From positions 1 through 64,000 of the forward strand of contig BPHE01000005.1 in NCBI GenBank assembly GCA_026003395.1: DNA of 64,000 nt, written 5' to 3'. The stretch comes from Vicingaceae bacterium. GTDB lineage: Bacteria > Bacteroidota > Bacteroidia > Flavobacteriales_E > Vicingaceae. Positions within the stretch are counted from its first letter, which is position 1. The number at the start of each line of letters is the position of its first letter. Below the pieces are notes generated by a model. That model was not told the DNA's origin and ran no database searches. It was given only the letters and a program-made list of their open reading frames with translations. Below are positions 18,196 to 28,146 of the stretch, one piece after another. The translations under genes and the position numbers were made by a program.

Positions 18196-19572
18196 ATGCA
18201 CGAAAGCCAACCCATCAACCTTATAGCAAAATACAATATACCGGGACCAAGATACACAAGTTATCCTACTGTTCCCTTCTGGGATACCGCTTCTTTTGAT
18301 CTTGTCGAATGGAAAAAAAGATTGGTGGAATCGTTTGATCAATCAAACAAAGTTAACGGTATCAGTTTATACATTCATTTGCCTTTTTGCGAAAATCTAT
18401 GCACATTTTGCGGATGCAACAAAAGAATCACCAAAAACCACTCGGTTGAAGAACCATACATTGATGCCTTAATACAAGAATGGCAATTATATCTGAATAT
18501 TTTCGGAGCACGCCCCATAATCAAGGAAATACACTTGGGTGGAGGCACACCGACTTTTTTCAAACCTGATAATTTAAAACGTCTATTGGAAACTATATTC
18601 TCCACCGCAGAAATTGCCTCCAATCCTTTGTTTGGATTTGAAGCCCATCCCAACCATACGAGCAAACAACATCTGGATACTTTATACCAACTGGGATTTC
18701 GAAGAATCAGTTTTGGTGTTCAGGAATACGATCCCGATGTACAAAAAGCCATCAACCGTATTCAACCATTTGAAATTGTCAAAAAAGTCACTTTTGAAGC
18801 AAGGGAAACAGGTTACACATCTGTCAGCCATGATTTGGTTTTCGGACTTCCAAAACAAAAATCCGAACACATTTTAGATACCGTAGAAAAAACTATCTCA
18901 CTTAAACCCGACAGAATATCTTTTTACAGTTATGCACATGTTCCCTGGATTAAAGGCACCGGTCAAAGAGGATTTTCGGAAAGTGATCTGCCCGATCCTG
19001 TTTATAAAAGACAATTGTATGAAACCGGAAGGGAAATGTTTCAAAATGCAGGTTATGTGGAAATAGGCATGGATCACTTTGCTTTGCCTCACGACTCTTT
19101 GTATATTGCATCACAAAATGGTCATCTGCACAGAAATTTCATGGGTTATACCGAAAGTTACACACGTTTAATGATTGGTCTGGGCGTTTCATCCATCGGA
19201 GATACCTGGACCGCTTTTGGTCAAAATGAAAAAAATTTAGAAGATTATTATCAAAAAATTTCTTTGAAGGAATTTCCCGTGTATCGTGGTCATTTACTAA
19301 ATGATGAAGATTTGATATTCAGAAAACATATTCTCAATTTGATGTGCCGTTTTGAAACACATTGGGACTCTGATGAATTTGGCAAAGAACAACAAGAACT
19401 AATTTTTGAAAAACTTCAAGAACCTCTTAAAGATGGTCTGATTGTTTTGAATGAAAACTCTGTGACTGTTCTCCCGCAAGGCCGACCATTTATTCGTAAT
19501 ATCTGTATGGCTTTTGACTTGTATTTACACAGACAAAATCCAAAAGAAAGAATTTTTTCGATGACCGTATGA
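18196..19572 (+). CDS. hemN: oxygen-independent coproporphyrinogen III dehydrogenase HemN
   Basis: A radical-SAM enzyme that oxidatively decarboxylates coproporphyrinogen III to protoporphyrinogen IX without oxygen. The 4Fe-4S motif is CENLCTFCGC (Cys65, 69, 72, with Cys74 following as in HemN). HLGGGTPTFF near 113 and QEYDPDVQKAINRIQP near 175 are typical HemN blocks, as is the N-terminal YNIPGPRYTSYPTVPFW. The length of 458 residues fits true HemN rather than the shorter HemW. Its stop overlaps the start of hemG (ATGA), so two consecutive haem steps are coupled. Confidence 0.96.
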   Translation: MHESQPINLIAKYNIPGPRYTSYPTVPFWDTASFDLVEWKKRLVESFDQSNKVNGISLYIHLPFCENLCTFCGCNKRITKNHSVEEPYIDALIQEWQLYLNIFGARPIIKEIHLGGGTPTFFKPDNLKRLLETIFSTAEIASNPLFGFEAHPNHTSKQHLDTLYQLGFRRISFGVQEYDPDVQKAINRIQPFEIVKKVTFEARETGYTSVSHDLVFGLPKQKSEHILDTVEKTISLKPDRISFYSYAHVPWIKGTGQRGFSESDLPDPVYKRQLYETGREMFQNAGYVEIGMDHFALPHDSLYIASQNGHLHRNFMGYTESYTRLMIGLGVSSIGDTWTAFGQNEKNLEDYYQKISLKEFPVYRGHLLNDEDLIFRKHILNLMCRFETHWDSDEFGKEQQELIFEKLQEPLKDGLIVLNENSVTVLPQGRPFIRNICMAFDLYLHRQNPKERIFSMTV

Positions 19573-20924
19573 AAGATAAAGTTGATGTATTGGTGGTTGG
19601 TGGTGGGATATCCGGGATTGCTTGTGCGTATTTTGCAACAAAAAAATTTTCCAATGTTTTATTGATAAATGATTCCCCAAAATTGGGCGGATACATTCAA
19701 TCGTTCAAAACGGATGATTTTTTGCTTGAATGCGGTCCGAATACTTTGATGTTAAAAAACCAACTATTATTTGACTTGTTGCACGAATTGGATTTATGGA
19801 ACCAGATTATTTTTCCTGACCCTTCAGCCAAAAAACGTTATATCATGTTTAATGGCCATTTGCATCCATTGCCATTTTCGCCTTTTGCCATGTTCTCGTC
19901 AAATCTCCTGGGTTTTAAAGATTTGTTGCAGATAATCAAAGAACCTTTTGCCGAAAAAAAATTCATACGTTCTGATGATATAAGTGTAAAAGATTTTTTC
20001 ATAGAACATTTCGGGAAAACTATTTATGAAAATTTTGTTTTTCCCATGGTCAGTGGAATCTATGCCGGCGATCCGGACAAAATATCTTTTAAACATACAT
20101 TTCCTGAATTATACGTAATGTTTAAAAATCATGGAAGTATCATCAAAGGTTTTTTAAAAAAGAAACGTCAAAAACAATCATTTAAAAAACAAATTTTTTC
20201 TTTCCCCGAAGGATTAAAACTTTTGCCTCAAAGAATGGTGGAAAAAGGAAATTTTAAAATCACGCTTAATGCAAAAACAACCGGCATACAAACAAATGAA
20301 TTCGGAGAATACATTGTGAAATATATCTCTGATGAAAAGGAACAAAATATTGTAGCATCAAAGGTTATTTTTACCATTCCCGCTTTTGAACTTTCTAAAA
20401 TCATTGCGGAAATTGATGCCGAACTTTCTGCCAAATTACAAGAAGTCGAATACGCTCCCATTCAAATTTTACATCTTGCCATTCAAAAAAAAGATATTGG
20501 CTTTCAAGAAAAAGGATTTGGATTTTTAAAATCTTACAATGAAAATTCATCCATACTTGGATGTATATTTACTTCAAGGATTTTTCCACATACGGCACCT
20601 TCCAATTATGATTTATTGACTGTAATGTCTGGTGGAGCAACACAAAAAGAACTTTTCAATTTAGATGAAAATGAGGCAATCCGGTTATTGGTGAACGATT
20701 TAGACAAGATTCTGAAATTCAAACAGCCCCCTAAAATTCTCAACTTCAGCAGAATAGAAAAAGCCATCCCGCAATATTTGCTAAATTTTCATGACGAATT
20801 GTTGAAAAGTGTACGATCTTTCGAAAAAAAATATCCGGGTGTATTGCTAGCCGGTAACTATCTATATGGCGTTTCTGTGCCCGATTGTATAGAAACAGGA
20901 ATGAAAACTATCCAAAAAATATGA
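19569..20924 (+). CDS. hemG: FAD-dependent protoporphyrinogen/coproporphyrinogen oxidase (HemY type)
   Basis: This flavoprotein performs the six-electron oxidation of protoporphyrinogen IX to protoporphyrin IX. The FAD-binding VLVVGGGISGIACAYFA lies at residues 7-24, GPNTLML near 55, and GNYLYGVSVPDCIETG at the C-terminus, all typical of the HemY-type family. The 451-residue length is normal. Because HemN is next door, the substrate is expected to be protoporphyrinogen. Its stop overlaps the next start (ATGA). Confidence 0.93.
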   Translation: MKDKVDVLVVGGGISGIACAYFATKKFSNVLLINDSPKLGGYIQSFKTDDFLLECGPNTLMLKNQLLFDLLHELDLWNQIIFPDPSAKKRYIMFNGHLHPLPFSPFAMFSSNLLGFKDLLQIIKEPFAEKKFIRSDDISVKDFFIEHFGKTIYENFVFPMVSGIYAGDPDKISFKHTFPELYVMFKNHGSIIKGFLKKKRQKQSFKKQIFSFPEGLKLLPQRMVEKGNFKITLNAKTTGIQTNEFGEYIVKYISDEKEQNIVASKVIFTIPAFELSKIIAEIDAELSAKLQEVEYAPIQILHLAIQKKDIGFQEKGFGFLKSYNENSSILGCIFTSRIFPHTAPSNYDLLTVMSGGATQKELFNLDENEAIRLLVNDLDKILKFKQPPKILNFSRIEKAIPQYLLNFHDELLKSVRSFEKKYPGVLLAGNYLYGVSVPDCIETGMKTIQKI

Positions 20925-21676
20925 GTTTTTACCTGTCAAAAATATTAGATTTTCTTACTACACCTATTGTGTGGATTTTCTTACTCTTAATCTGGACATT
21001 GATTCAAAAAAAGAATGTAAAGAAAGCTGTTGTAATTACTACAATAATTTTTTATATCTTCAGCAATGAATTTATTGTCGATCTGTTTCTCCGAAGTTAT
21101 GAATGTAAAAACACGCCTATTCACACTATCAACCGGAAATTAGAAGCCGTAATAGTGCTTGGAGGATTTACGAATATCGACAAACCATCAGGGCAAACAT
21201 TGTTTTACTCCAGCGTGGACAGAATGCTTTACGGTCTTTGGATTTACAAACAAAAAAAAGCCAAATACATCATTTTGTCCGGAGGAAACCCAAAATTATA
21301 TGAAGATGCCAACGAATCGGATCTAATAAAAAACTATCTGGTATCTGTCGGCATACCCGATTCGGTGATAATCATTGAAAATCAATCAAGAAACACCTAC
21401 GAAAATGCCAAATACATCGGCCGGTTGACCGATTCATTGTCGTTAACTCCTCCCTACTACCTGGTTACCTCCGGTTATCATATGCCCCGTTCGCTTAAAG
21501 TTTTCAGACATTGGAAAATTCCTGTCATTCCTGTTTGTGTTGACCAACAAGCCGGCCCTTTGAAATTTTATCCGGACTATTTGTTTTTGCCTTCCATAGG
21601 GGCTTGGAGAAAGTGGGATACCTTATTGCATGAGTGGATTGGGCTCTTATGGTATAAAATACTGGGGTATTATTGA
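20921..21676 (+). CDS. DUF218 / ElyC-SanA-YdcF family membrane protein
   Basis: With the ATG at 20921 the product has 251 residues. Two N-terminal hydrophobic segments (about 5-25 and 30-50) are followed by a DUF218 domain: EAVIVLGG near residue 80, YIILSGG near 125, and a late TSGYHMPRS. E. coli ElyC (YcbC) of this family affects envelope and lipid-carrier recycling; the biochemical reaction is not settled. It is probably an inner membrane protein with the DUF218 domain in the periplasm. It sits between haem and biotin genes with very short gaps, most likely as a passenger of the operon. Confidence 0.85.
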   Translation: MSFYLSKILDFLTTPIVWIFLLLIWTLIQKKNVKKAVVITTIIFYIFSNEFIVDLFLRSYECKNTPIHTINRKLEAVIVLGGFTNIDKPSGQTLFYSSVDRMLYGLWIYKQKKAKYIILSGGNPKLYEDANESDLIKNYLVSVGIPDSVIIIENQSRNTYENAKYIGRLTDSLSLTPPYYLVTSGYHMPRSLKVFRHWKIPVIPVCVDQQAGPLKFYPDYLFLPSIGAWRKWDTLLHEWIGLLWYKILGYY

Positions 21677-21681
21677 AATGA

Positions 21682-22771
21682 ATGGATTTTGAAGCTTTCA
21701 TATCGAGTCGTATCAGCAAACTGCCATTTAAAAGACATTTGCCCATTGTTAATGATAACTTTGAAGATTTTTGCAGCAATGATTATTTAGGGCTTGCCCG
21801 TAGATTTCCATTCATTGGACGCCGATTTTATTCCCTCAGGTTCATCCGGTTCACGTCTTATTAGCGGAAACCATCCTGCCGCCATCAGTTTTGAAAATTA
21901 TCTTTCGGAATTTTTCACGGGCTTTGATGTATTGACATTTACTTCAGGTTATATGGCCAACCTTGCAGCCATTTCATCTCTCGTACCAAGAAATGCTTTG
22001 ATATTCTACGACGAGAAAGTGCACAGCTCTATCAAAGATGCTATGCGGTTGTCTTTGGGAAAAAAAATTCCCTACTCTCATCAACAATTGTCGACATTAG
22101 AAAAGAAACTCAAGAAATTCAATACGGGTATAAAATTTATCGTTACAGAATCTTTATTTTCGATGGATGGAGATTTTACCGATTTGGAATATCTCACTTT
22201 TTTGTCTGAAAAACATCGTGCGTATGTTATTTTAGACGAAGCCCATGCTTTCGGTATATTTGGCCATTGCCATCGAGGTATGGCCGAATATTTTGGTTTG
22301 GAGGAAAAAATTCATGTTCGAATCATAACTTTTGGAAAAGCATTGGGGCTTGTAGGTGCTGCCATAATTGGCCCTAAACCATTACGGGAATTTTTGGTCA
22401 ATCATGCACGTACATTTATCTACACCACAGCATTGCCACCTTTTATTTATCATTTATTGGAAAAAAATTTGCATTATATCCTGGAAAATTCAGACATACA
22501 CAAACGTTTTCAACAAAATTTAGAACTGTTTTACTCCATTGTACCCTCCCATCAACCCGTTAAATCACCCATTTTTATGTTCAGACCGGGCAAAAGTAAC
22601 TTGCAGGAAACTGCAAAAAAAATGCAAACACATGCATGGGCGGTGAAAGCAATCTTTCCTCCCACCGTCAAACCCGGAGAAGAAGCCATCCGTATTACCC
22701 TTCATTCGTTTAATCGACCCGAAAATGTCAGAAATTTGGCTTATTTTGTCAAAAAACAATTGCATGGATAG
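21682..22771 (+). pseudogene. bioF: 8-amino-7-oxononanoate synthase, one frameshift
   Basis: BioF joins pimeloyl-CoA or pimeloyl-ACP with alanine to form 8-amino-7-oxononanoate, the first ring-forming step of biotin synthesis. Seen here are FCSNDYLGLA near residue 32, GSSGSRLISGNHP, LDEAHAFGIFG, and the PLP-lysine region ITFGKALGLVGAAI. One extra base at about 21797-21799 (a CCC run) breaks the frame between NDYLGLA and DFHSLDADF. Repaired, the product is about 363 residues, the usual size. The gene overlaps bioD by 8 bases. As neither neighbour is decayed, a base-calling error is likely. Confidence 0.88.
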
Positions 22772-23387
22772 GATATTTGTGAGCGGAATACATACCGGTA
22801 TAGGCAAAACCATTGTTTCTGCCGTTTTATGTGAAGCACTGCATGCCGATTATTTCAAACCGGTGCAAACCGGTTTTCCTCCCGACAGGGATTCCGGAGT
22901 TGTCAAAAATCTAATCAGTAACAAAAACACCCATATTTTCCCCGAAACGTTTCTTTTTTCTGCCCCTGTTTCTCCACATACTGCCGCCCAAATGGAGAAT
23001 AAAACCATCAACATGTACGATATTGTCATTCCTGAAACTAACAATCATTTAATCATTGAAGGAGCCGGGGGCTTGATGTCGCCCATAGATTACAAAAATA
23101 CTATGCTTGAATTTGCAATATTTCATCATTTGCCTGTTATCCTTACCGTACAATTTTACCTGGGGGCTATCAATCATACAATTTTATGCATCGAACAATT
23201 ATTCAATAGCAAAGTGAAATTTCTTGGGATAATCATAAACGGAGAAATGGACCTATCGGCTTTGGATTTTATACGAAACAAATACCCTCAACTCAATGTT
23301 TTGGGACATATTCCATTTTGTAAAGAAATTAATCAACTGCGTATAAAAGAATTTGCTATACATTTTCAAAACCTTCACTATGTCTGA
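22764..23387 (+). CDS. bioD: dethiobiotin synthetase
   Basis: BioD makes dethiobiotin from 7,8-diaminononanoate, CO2 and ATP. The start at 22764 gives MDRIFVSGIHTGIGKT, the family's P-loop form GxxTxxGKT/S. Further marks are YFKPVQTG near residue 35, EGAGGLMSP near 97, and LGIIINGE. At 207 residues the length is typical. It overlaps bioF and bioA by 8 bases each, so the three are translated as one unit. Confidence 0.93.
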   Translation: MDRIFVSGIHTGIGKTIVSAVLCEALHADYFKPVQTGFPPDRDSGVVKNLISNKNTHIFPETFLFSAPVSPHTAAQMENKTINMYDIVIPETNNHLIIEGAGGLMSPIDYKNTMLEFAIFHHLPVILTVQFYLGAINHTILCIEQLFNSKVKFLGIIINGEMDLSALDFIRNKYPQLNVLGHIPFCKEINQLRIKEFAIHFQNLHYV

Positions 23388-24661
23388 TGTGACACACCAA
23401 CATTTTGAAACCATTTGGTTTCCATTTACCAAAGGAACTATACCGCAACTGCCGATATTCATTAAAAAAGCAAAAGGAAGTATGCTCTATGATGTATCGG
23501 GGAAAGAATATATTGATGCAATATCTTCATGGTGGGTAAATATTTTTGGGCATGCATATTCCCCCATTGTTGAAGCCATTCAACGCCAGGCCATGAATTT
23601 GCCACATGTAGCCATGGCCGATTTTTTCCATGAAAAAGCCATTGAAGTGGCCAATGGCATTTTGAATTTAAAACCCGGATTTAAAAAGGTATTTTTTTCT
23701 GATGATGGTTCTACATCTGTGGAAGTAGCATTGAAATTATCCATTCAATATTGGCAGGCATGTGGCATCAGACAAAATAAAAATTTTTTCCCTTGAAAAT
23801 GCTTATCATGGAGACACGTTTGGTGCTATGGCTGCCAGCAGTCCCAGTGTATTCAACGAAAATTTTAAATCGTTGACTTTTCAAAACATTGTTCTGCCTT
23901 TGCCAAATCAAAACAACCTTCCTGAGATTTATTCCAAAATAGAAAGTCATCACAGCGCCGATACTGCCATGGTCTTTATATTCGAGCCCCTCGTTCAAGG
24001 AGCCGGTGGAATGCAAATGTATGAAGCACTTTATTTAGATAAGTTACTTAACTTTTTCAAACAATTCCCTTCTATATTAATTGCCGATGAAGTCATGACG
24101 GGTTTTTACCGAACGGGGAAATTGTTTGCCACCGATTATTTACAAACACAAGTAGACATGCTTTGTTTATCAAAAGGGCTCACAGGTGGTTTTCTTCCTC
24201 TCGGGCTTACTTTAATCAATCATAAAATAAGCGAAAAATTCACAACACATTCCGCCGAAACCCTACCTGTTTTTTATCATGGTCATAGTTACACAGGGAA
24301 TGCACTCGCCTGCTCGGCTGCAGCTGTTACTATCAAACACATTCAAAATGAGAGTGTTAAAAATGCCGTGAAAAATATTGCCAAGTTTTGGCAAAACACA
24401 GCCATTCCTCTTTTGAAAAACCACAAAATAGTGGCCAATCTACGGCAAACAGGCACAATTATAGCTTTTGAATGGTTAGTGAATCAAAATAATTATCTTC
24501 ACCCGGTAAGTTTCGAATTAAAAAAGTTTTTCATGCAAAATGGCATTTATTGCCGTCCTTTAGGAAACACACTATATTTTATGCCTCCATATTGTATTAC
24601 GAATGACGAACTACAAAAAATACTTGAAGTAACACTGAAAAAAGTCGAAGAAACCGCATAA
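23380..24661 (+). pseudogene. bioA: adenosylmethionine-8-amino-7-oxononanoate aminotransferase, one frameshift
   Basis: BioA transfers the amino group of S-adenosylmethionine to 8-amino-7-oxononanoate (class III aminotransferase). Visible are the N-terminal IWFPFTKG, ISSWWVNIFGHAYSP, AYHGDTFGAMAAS, DEVMTGFYRTGKLFA and the PLP-lysine block LCLSKGLTGGFLPLG. A one-base excess in the A5/T6 tract at 23779-23789 splits the frame; removing it gives RQNKIFSLENAYHGDT, matching the family. Repaired length is about 426 residues. It is the last gene of the run and ends before a long hairpin shared with trx. Confidence 0.88.
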
Positions 24662-24730
24662 AACGCGTCCCTGCCCTTCATGAAGTTTTTAATTCTCCTT
24701 CAATCATTTTTTAACATTTGATAATTTTAG

Positions 24731-24769
24731 GATGTATGCTTTCCGTTTTTCAAACAGAAAGCATACATC
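24731..24769. terminator. hairpin between convergent bioA and thioredoxin genes
   Basis: A perfect 13-bp stem (24731-24743 pairs with 24757-24769) with a 13-base loop lies between the two convergent stops. It is placed to end transcription from both sides, although no long U tract follows directly on either strand. Confidence 0.6.
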
Positions 24770-24788
24770 AACCTTTGATTCAAAATAA

Positions 24789-25169
24789 TCAATTTATCAT
24801 TTTATTTTCGTCTTGATTTTCATCGGAGTTTACACCGGCTGCAGGTTCTACAGATTTTAAAACTTCTTCAAGAATCTTAATCAACATTGGGGCCGGAATT
24901 ACTCCGGATTCGCGCCATAGTATCATACCGGATTTGAATAGCATTAAAGTAGGCACTCCTTGTATTTGATAATATTGTGCTGTTAAAGGATGTTTATCCA
25001 CATCTACTTTTTCAACAAGAATTCTATCTCCAAAATGTTCTTCAATTTGTTTCAGAATAGGTGGCATCATTTTACAGGGACCACACCATTCGGCAAAAAA
25101 ATCTATCAAAACCGGTTTTTCACCATTAATAAGAGCATGTACATTTTTTTGTGTTTCCATATTTTTCAA
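24789..25169 (-). CDS. thioredoxin
   Basis: The 126-residue protein has a single thioredoxin fold with the active site AEWCGPCK (Cys29, Cys32), VEKVDVDKHPLTAQYYQIQ and the cis-proline block GVPTLMLFKSG. There is no signal peptide, so it is cytosolic and reduces disulfides. An acidic 20-residue tail (DENQDENK) extends beyond the usual end. Its start lies directly before the stop of the DUF3365 gene on the same strand (1-base gap), so the two are probably co-transcribed, the haem protein gene first. Confidence 0.93.
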   Translation of the reverse strand: MKNMETQKNVHALINGEKPVLIDFFAEWCGPCKMMPPILKQIEEHFGDRILVEKVDVDKHPLTAQYYQIQGVPTLMLFKSGMILWRESGVIPAPMLIKILEEVLKSVEPAAGVNSDENQDENKMIN

Positions 25170-25170
25170 T

Positions 25171-25776
25171 TTATTTGATTGATTTATTGAATTTAATACT
25201 CCATATTCCCCTTAAATCTCCCACTTCAAAACCTGTGGCTTGATCATTGGGATATTTTTCTTTTATTTTTTGTAAAACTTCGGGTTTTATATCTACTTCA
25301 GGATTACCATGACATTGTAAACAAGGTTGAGCCAACCAAATTGGTGCAAAAAAATATACCTTTTGTCCCATATCAACAGCCACCGGGTCTTCCGGTTGTT
25401 TCCCGAGATATTTTTGAATGTATATCATTTCAATTGAATCGGGTTTGTTCTCCGGATTTCTAATTTTATGTGAGGTTCTTTTTATTTCTGCCTGAAATAC
25501 CTGCGACAAAGAATCAGTTACCTGCAAAGCTTTTAAATTGCAAAATGCTACGGCACTGTCTGTGCCATATGAGGCGATAGATTGTGACAACAATTGAAAC
25601 AACGAAGAAAAAACAGCCGCAGAAATGTTTTTACCTTTTTCTATATATGAAATTGAATCCGCTTCAGACCAACTATCAAATGATTTTTCACCGTCAGTTT
25701 GACCGGATTCATTTCCGCAACTAAACATCAAAACCAAAGGAATGAAAAACATATACAAACACAGGTGCTTGCTCAT
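25171..25776 (-). CDS. DUF3365 (Tll0287-like) haem c lipoprotein
   Basis: The 201-residue product has a lipoprotein-type signal (MFFIPLVLMFSCGN) and a DUF3365 domain. This family folds like a PAS/sensor domain and binds one haem c; the single attachment motif is CLQCH near residue 155. PENKPDSIE and YFFAPIWLAQPC are typical surrounding blocks. It is probably periplasmic and membrane-anchored, acting in redox sensing or electron transfer. It immediately precedes thioredoxin on the same strand. Confidence 0.85.
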   Translation of the reverse strand: MSKHLCLYMFFIPLVLMFSCGNESGQTDGEKSFDSWSEADSISYIEKGKNISAAVFSSLFQLLSQSIASYGTDSAVAFCNLKALQVTDSLSQVFQAEIKRTSHKIRNPENKPDSIEMIYIQKYLGKQPEDPVAVDMGQKVYFFAPIWLAQPCLQCHGNPEVDIKPEVLQKIKEKYPNDQATGFEVGDLRGIWSIKFNKSIK

Positions 25777-25870
25777 CTAAATCTTTTTGAGCAAAATTAC
25801 ATTTTCACATATAGATATTTATATGTTTTAACGAAATTTAATTTCTCCATAAAACACAAATGAAATATGT

Positions 25871-26869
25871 TTACTTTGCTTGAGATTTAAAAAATTCAAT
25901 TCTGTCCTCGGTTAGCGGGTGTGTTGACAAAATATTTGCCCATTTAAGGTCTTTTGTATAAGTATATTCTTTAGTTTTTATTTTTTCAAATAATTCTGCC
26001 AGGGGCATTGTAGATACATTTATTTTTTTGAGGGATTGAGCGGCAAATTCGTCGGCCTGCTTTTCAGCTTCACGTGAATATGATAAAAATATCATCTGAA
26101 ATGCTGTATTTGAAAGCATAGTTGCATCCACACCTGTAAGCAATTTTATCAATCTTTCCCTAACCATGTTTTCAACACTGTGATGATAATAAACGTGTCC
26201 TATTTCATGAGCCAATACTCCCACAATATCTTCCAAACTATCCCGATATGATGTCATTTCTACGAGATCGTCCAGCATTACCACCACTCCACCGGGTAAT
26301 GCAAATGCATTGGGAAAGCCGGCATCATAAAATTTCAATTCTACGTTTATGCCATACAATGTAGAAATTTGTCTGCTTTTTTGTAACAAAACTTTTTTTT
26401 GCTTTTCGCTCAGCTTACTCTCTCTTAATATGTTATTACGTTCTAAACTTTCTAAAATTTTCCGGGAGAATTTCGACATGTATTCGTTGGGAACAAATTT
26501 CACGACCAACCAGGTAGTGACTTTCGTGCCAGAACTCATCCAAAACCATATCCCTAACATCAACAGAATGACTGAAGAACCAAGAGCCAATTTGTGTTTT
26601 TCAACTTTTTCGGCAAGAAGTCCAATAATGTCCCTTTTGCTTTTTTTCCATTGAGGCAATTTTACCTGTGAATGAATCATCAAAAAAGAACCGTCATCGA
26701 AATCCAGCCGTCTATAGGTGTTTTTGCCCACCGAAGAATGTACGACAATCTGTTCTCCATGATAAAATTTATTGAAATCTAAAATCCATAATCCTTCATC
26801 ATGCAAAGAAACTTGCACGTTATGATGTACTGTAGTTTTCCCGTCGCAATATTTCCCTTCTGCCAACAT
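25871..26869 (-). CDS. M48 family zinc metalloprotease
   Basis: The 332-residue protein has an N-terminal domain of about 80 residues, one transmembrane helix (about 94-112), and an M48 peptidase domain. The zinc motif is HEIGH (His221, Glu222, His225), with the third ligand expected in SREAEKQADEFA near residue 270. FPNAFALPGG is the usual upstream block. Such proteins act in envelope quality control, as BepA/HtpX/Oma1 do. The unusual N-terminal extension resembles the arrangement seen in YcaL/HtpX-like proteins encoded with DUF898 partners, and a DUF898 gene does lie 12 bases upstream. Confidence 0.9.
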   Translation of the reverse strand: MLAEGKYCDGKTTVHHNVQVSLHDEGLWILDFNKFYHGEQIVVHSSVGKNTYRRLDFDDGSFLMIHSQVKLPQWKKSKRDIIGLLAEKVEKHKLALGSSVILLMLGIWFWMSSGTKVTTWLVVKFVPNEYMSKFSRKILESLERNNILRESKLSEKQKKVLLQKSRQISTLYGINVELKFYDAGFPNAFALPGGVVVMLDDLVEMTSYRDSLEDIVGVLAHEIGHVYYHHSVENMVRERLIKLLTGVDATMLSNTAFQMIFLSYSREAEKQADEFAAQSLKKINVSTMPLAELFEKIKTKEYTYTKDLKWANILSTHPLTEDRIEFFKSQAK

Positions 26870-26881
26870 TGTTATTGATTG

Positions 26882-28033
26882 TCATATTCCCAGAGGCAGG
26901 CCAATATCCATGTCAAAATCACCCAAAGCAATATCACCGACAGAACTTACCTCTTTTTCACGGTGTATTTCTGTTTCCAGATAATCTTCCCGGGGCAAAA
27001 GCAGGCATAAATTTCCGGTGATTTTTTTATACACATAAACTTTCATAAAAGGTCCTGCAATACCCAATGTAATAAAATTAATAAACATGGCATAGAGTTT
27101 CACTTTAAACAATTGCCACGGGGTCATTTCAAATATCAACTTTGCCTCGCCCACTCTTATGACATTTAATGTATGGTGCAAAACAACACTTTGATAATAT
27201 AAATACACAACATATGTCAAGAAAGAAAAAATTAGAAAAATTGCATAAAATACAATGATAAATGTGATTTTATCTATTTCCAATTCCAAATGACGTAAAT
27301 AATTCACGACAATAGCACTAATACCCACAAAAATTACAATTAAACCAATAACTATTAAAAACATAAGGGTGTATGCTTTGTACAATCTACCGGATGAAAC
27401 TTCCGATGAAAAAAACTTTTTCCCCCAAGCTATGCAGTCAAAAATATAATTGGTAAATTCTTCATATAAAACAGGATGAAGAAAAGGAATGCCTCTAAAT
27501 AAATTAAAAACGATGGCTTTGCCATAAAATTCAGATAAAGGTGTATGAAAACTAAAAAACACTCCTTTCCATTCAGAATATCTCAATCGAAAACGAAAAG
27601 CAAACCATTGAAAAACCGGAATCAATAATATGAATAAAAATGCCAATAAATAGATGACATACATGGCATTCTGAATTGCATAAATATCTCCTGTTTGCAA
27701 TGCAAGAATTTGATTAAAATAAATCACAAATAAAATAATGAAAAACAGATAATAAATCAAAAATCCTTTGAAGAGATTGAATGGACGTGCCGTGAAATCA
27801 AATGGCGAATCATCTAAATAAAGGTTTTGGTAAATGTATTTTCTTTTTCTCACAATGGCCCAAGGAGTATAAAATCCCAAGGTCAGCACATTAAACAAAA
27901 GGTTTACTAAAACTATCTTAAAATACTCAAAACCATCACCTTTAAATTGGAAATAAATTTTCACTTGATGTCCATTTACATTTTCGTGTTGCATGGATTC
28001 CATAAAAGCTAAATTTTCACGAAAATAAATCAT
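26882..28033 (-). CDS. DUF898 (YjgN) family membrane protein
   Basis: The protein has about eight transmembrane segments in two repeats, each opening with a YFKIVLVNLLFNVLTLGFYTPWA-like block, the DUF898/YjgN hallmark; the second copy begins near LFKVKLYAMFINFITLGIAGP. The function is unknown. The ATG at 28033 gives 383 residues, while one at 28003 (MESMQHENVNG) also fits, since the family often begins just before a short polar segment. It forms a pair with the M48 protease gene, an association known from other bacteria, so they may act on the same envelope process. Confidence 0.85.
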   Translation of the reverse strand: MIYFRENLAFMESMQHENVNGHQVKIYFQFKGDGFEYFKIVLVNLLFNVLTLGFYTPWAIVRKRKYIYQNLYLDDSPFDFTARPFNLFKGFLIYYLFFIILFVIYFNQILALQTGDIYAIQNAMYVIYLLAFLFILLIPVFQWFAFRFRLRYSEWKGVFFSFHTPLSEFYGKAIVFNLFRGIPFLHPVLYEEFTNYIFDCIAWGKKFFSSEVSSGRLYKAYTLMFLIVIGLIVIFVGISAIVVNYLRHLELEIDKITFIIVFYAIFLIFSFLTYVVYLYYQSVVLHHTLNVIRVGEAKLIFEMTPWQLFKVKLYAMFINFITLGIAGPFMKVYVYKKITGNLCLLLPREDYLETEIHREKEVSSVGDIALGDFDMDIGLPLGI

Positions 28034-28114
28034 TAAAAAAAATCATCAAAATATTTTCATAAAAAATTCAGGAATAAAAACAGATTGAACAAATGGGAGA
28101 AGTTTAAAAATTGC

Positions 28115-28122
28115 TACTTTTA
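28115..28122 (+). promoter_or_regulatory. possible -7 element before the aminotransferase gene
   Basis: TACTTTTA is one base off the TAnnTTTG consensus and lies 24 bases before the ATG at 28147, in the divergent gap with the DUF898 gene. No well spaced -33 element supports it. Confidence 0.3.
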
Positions 28123-28146
28123 CGCAGAATTTTCAGAGCATAAAAT

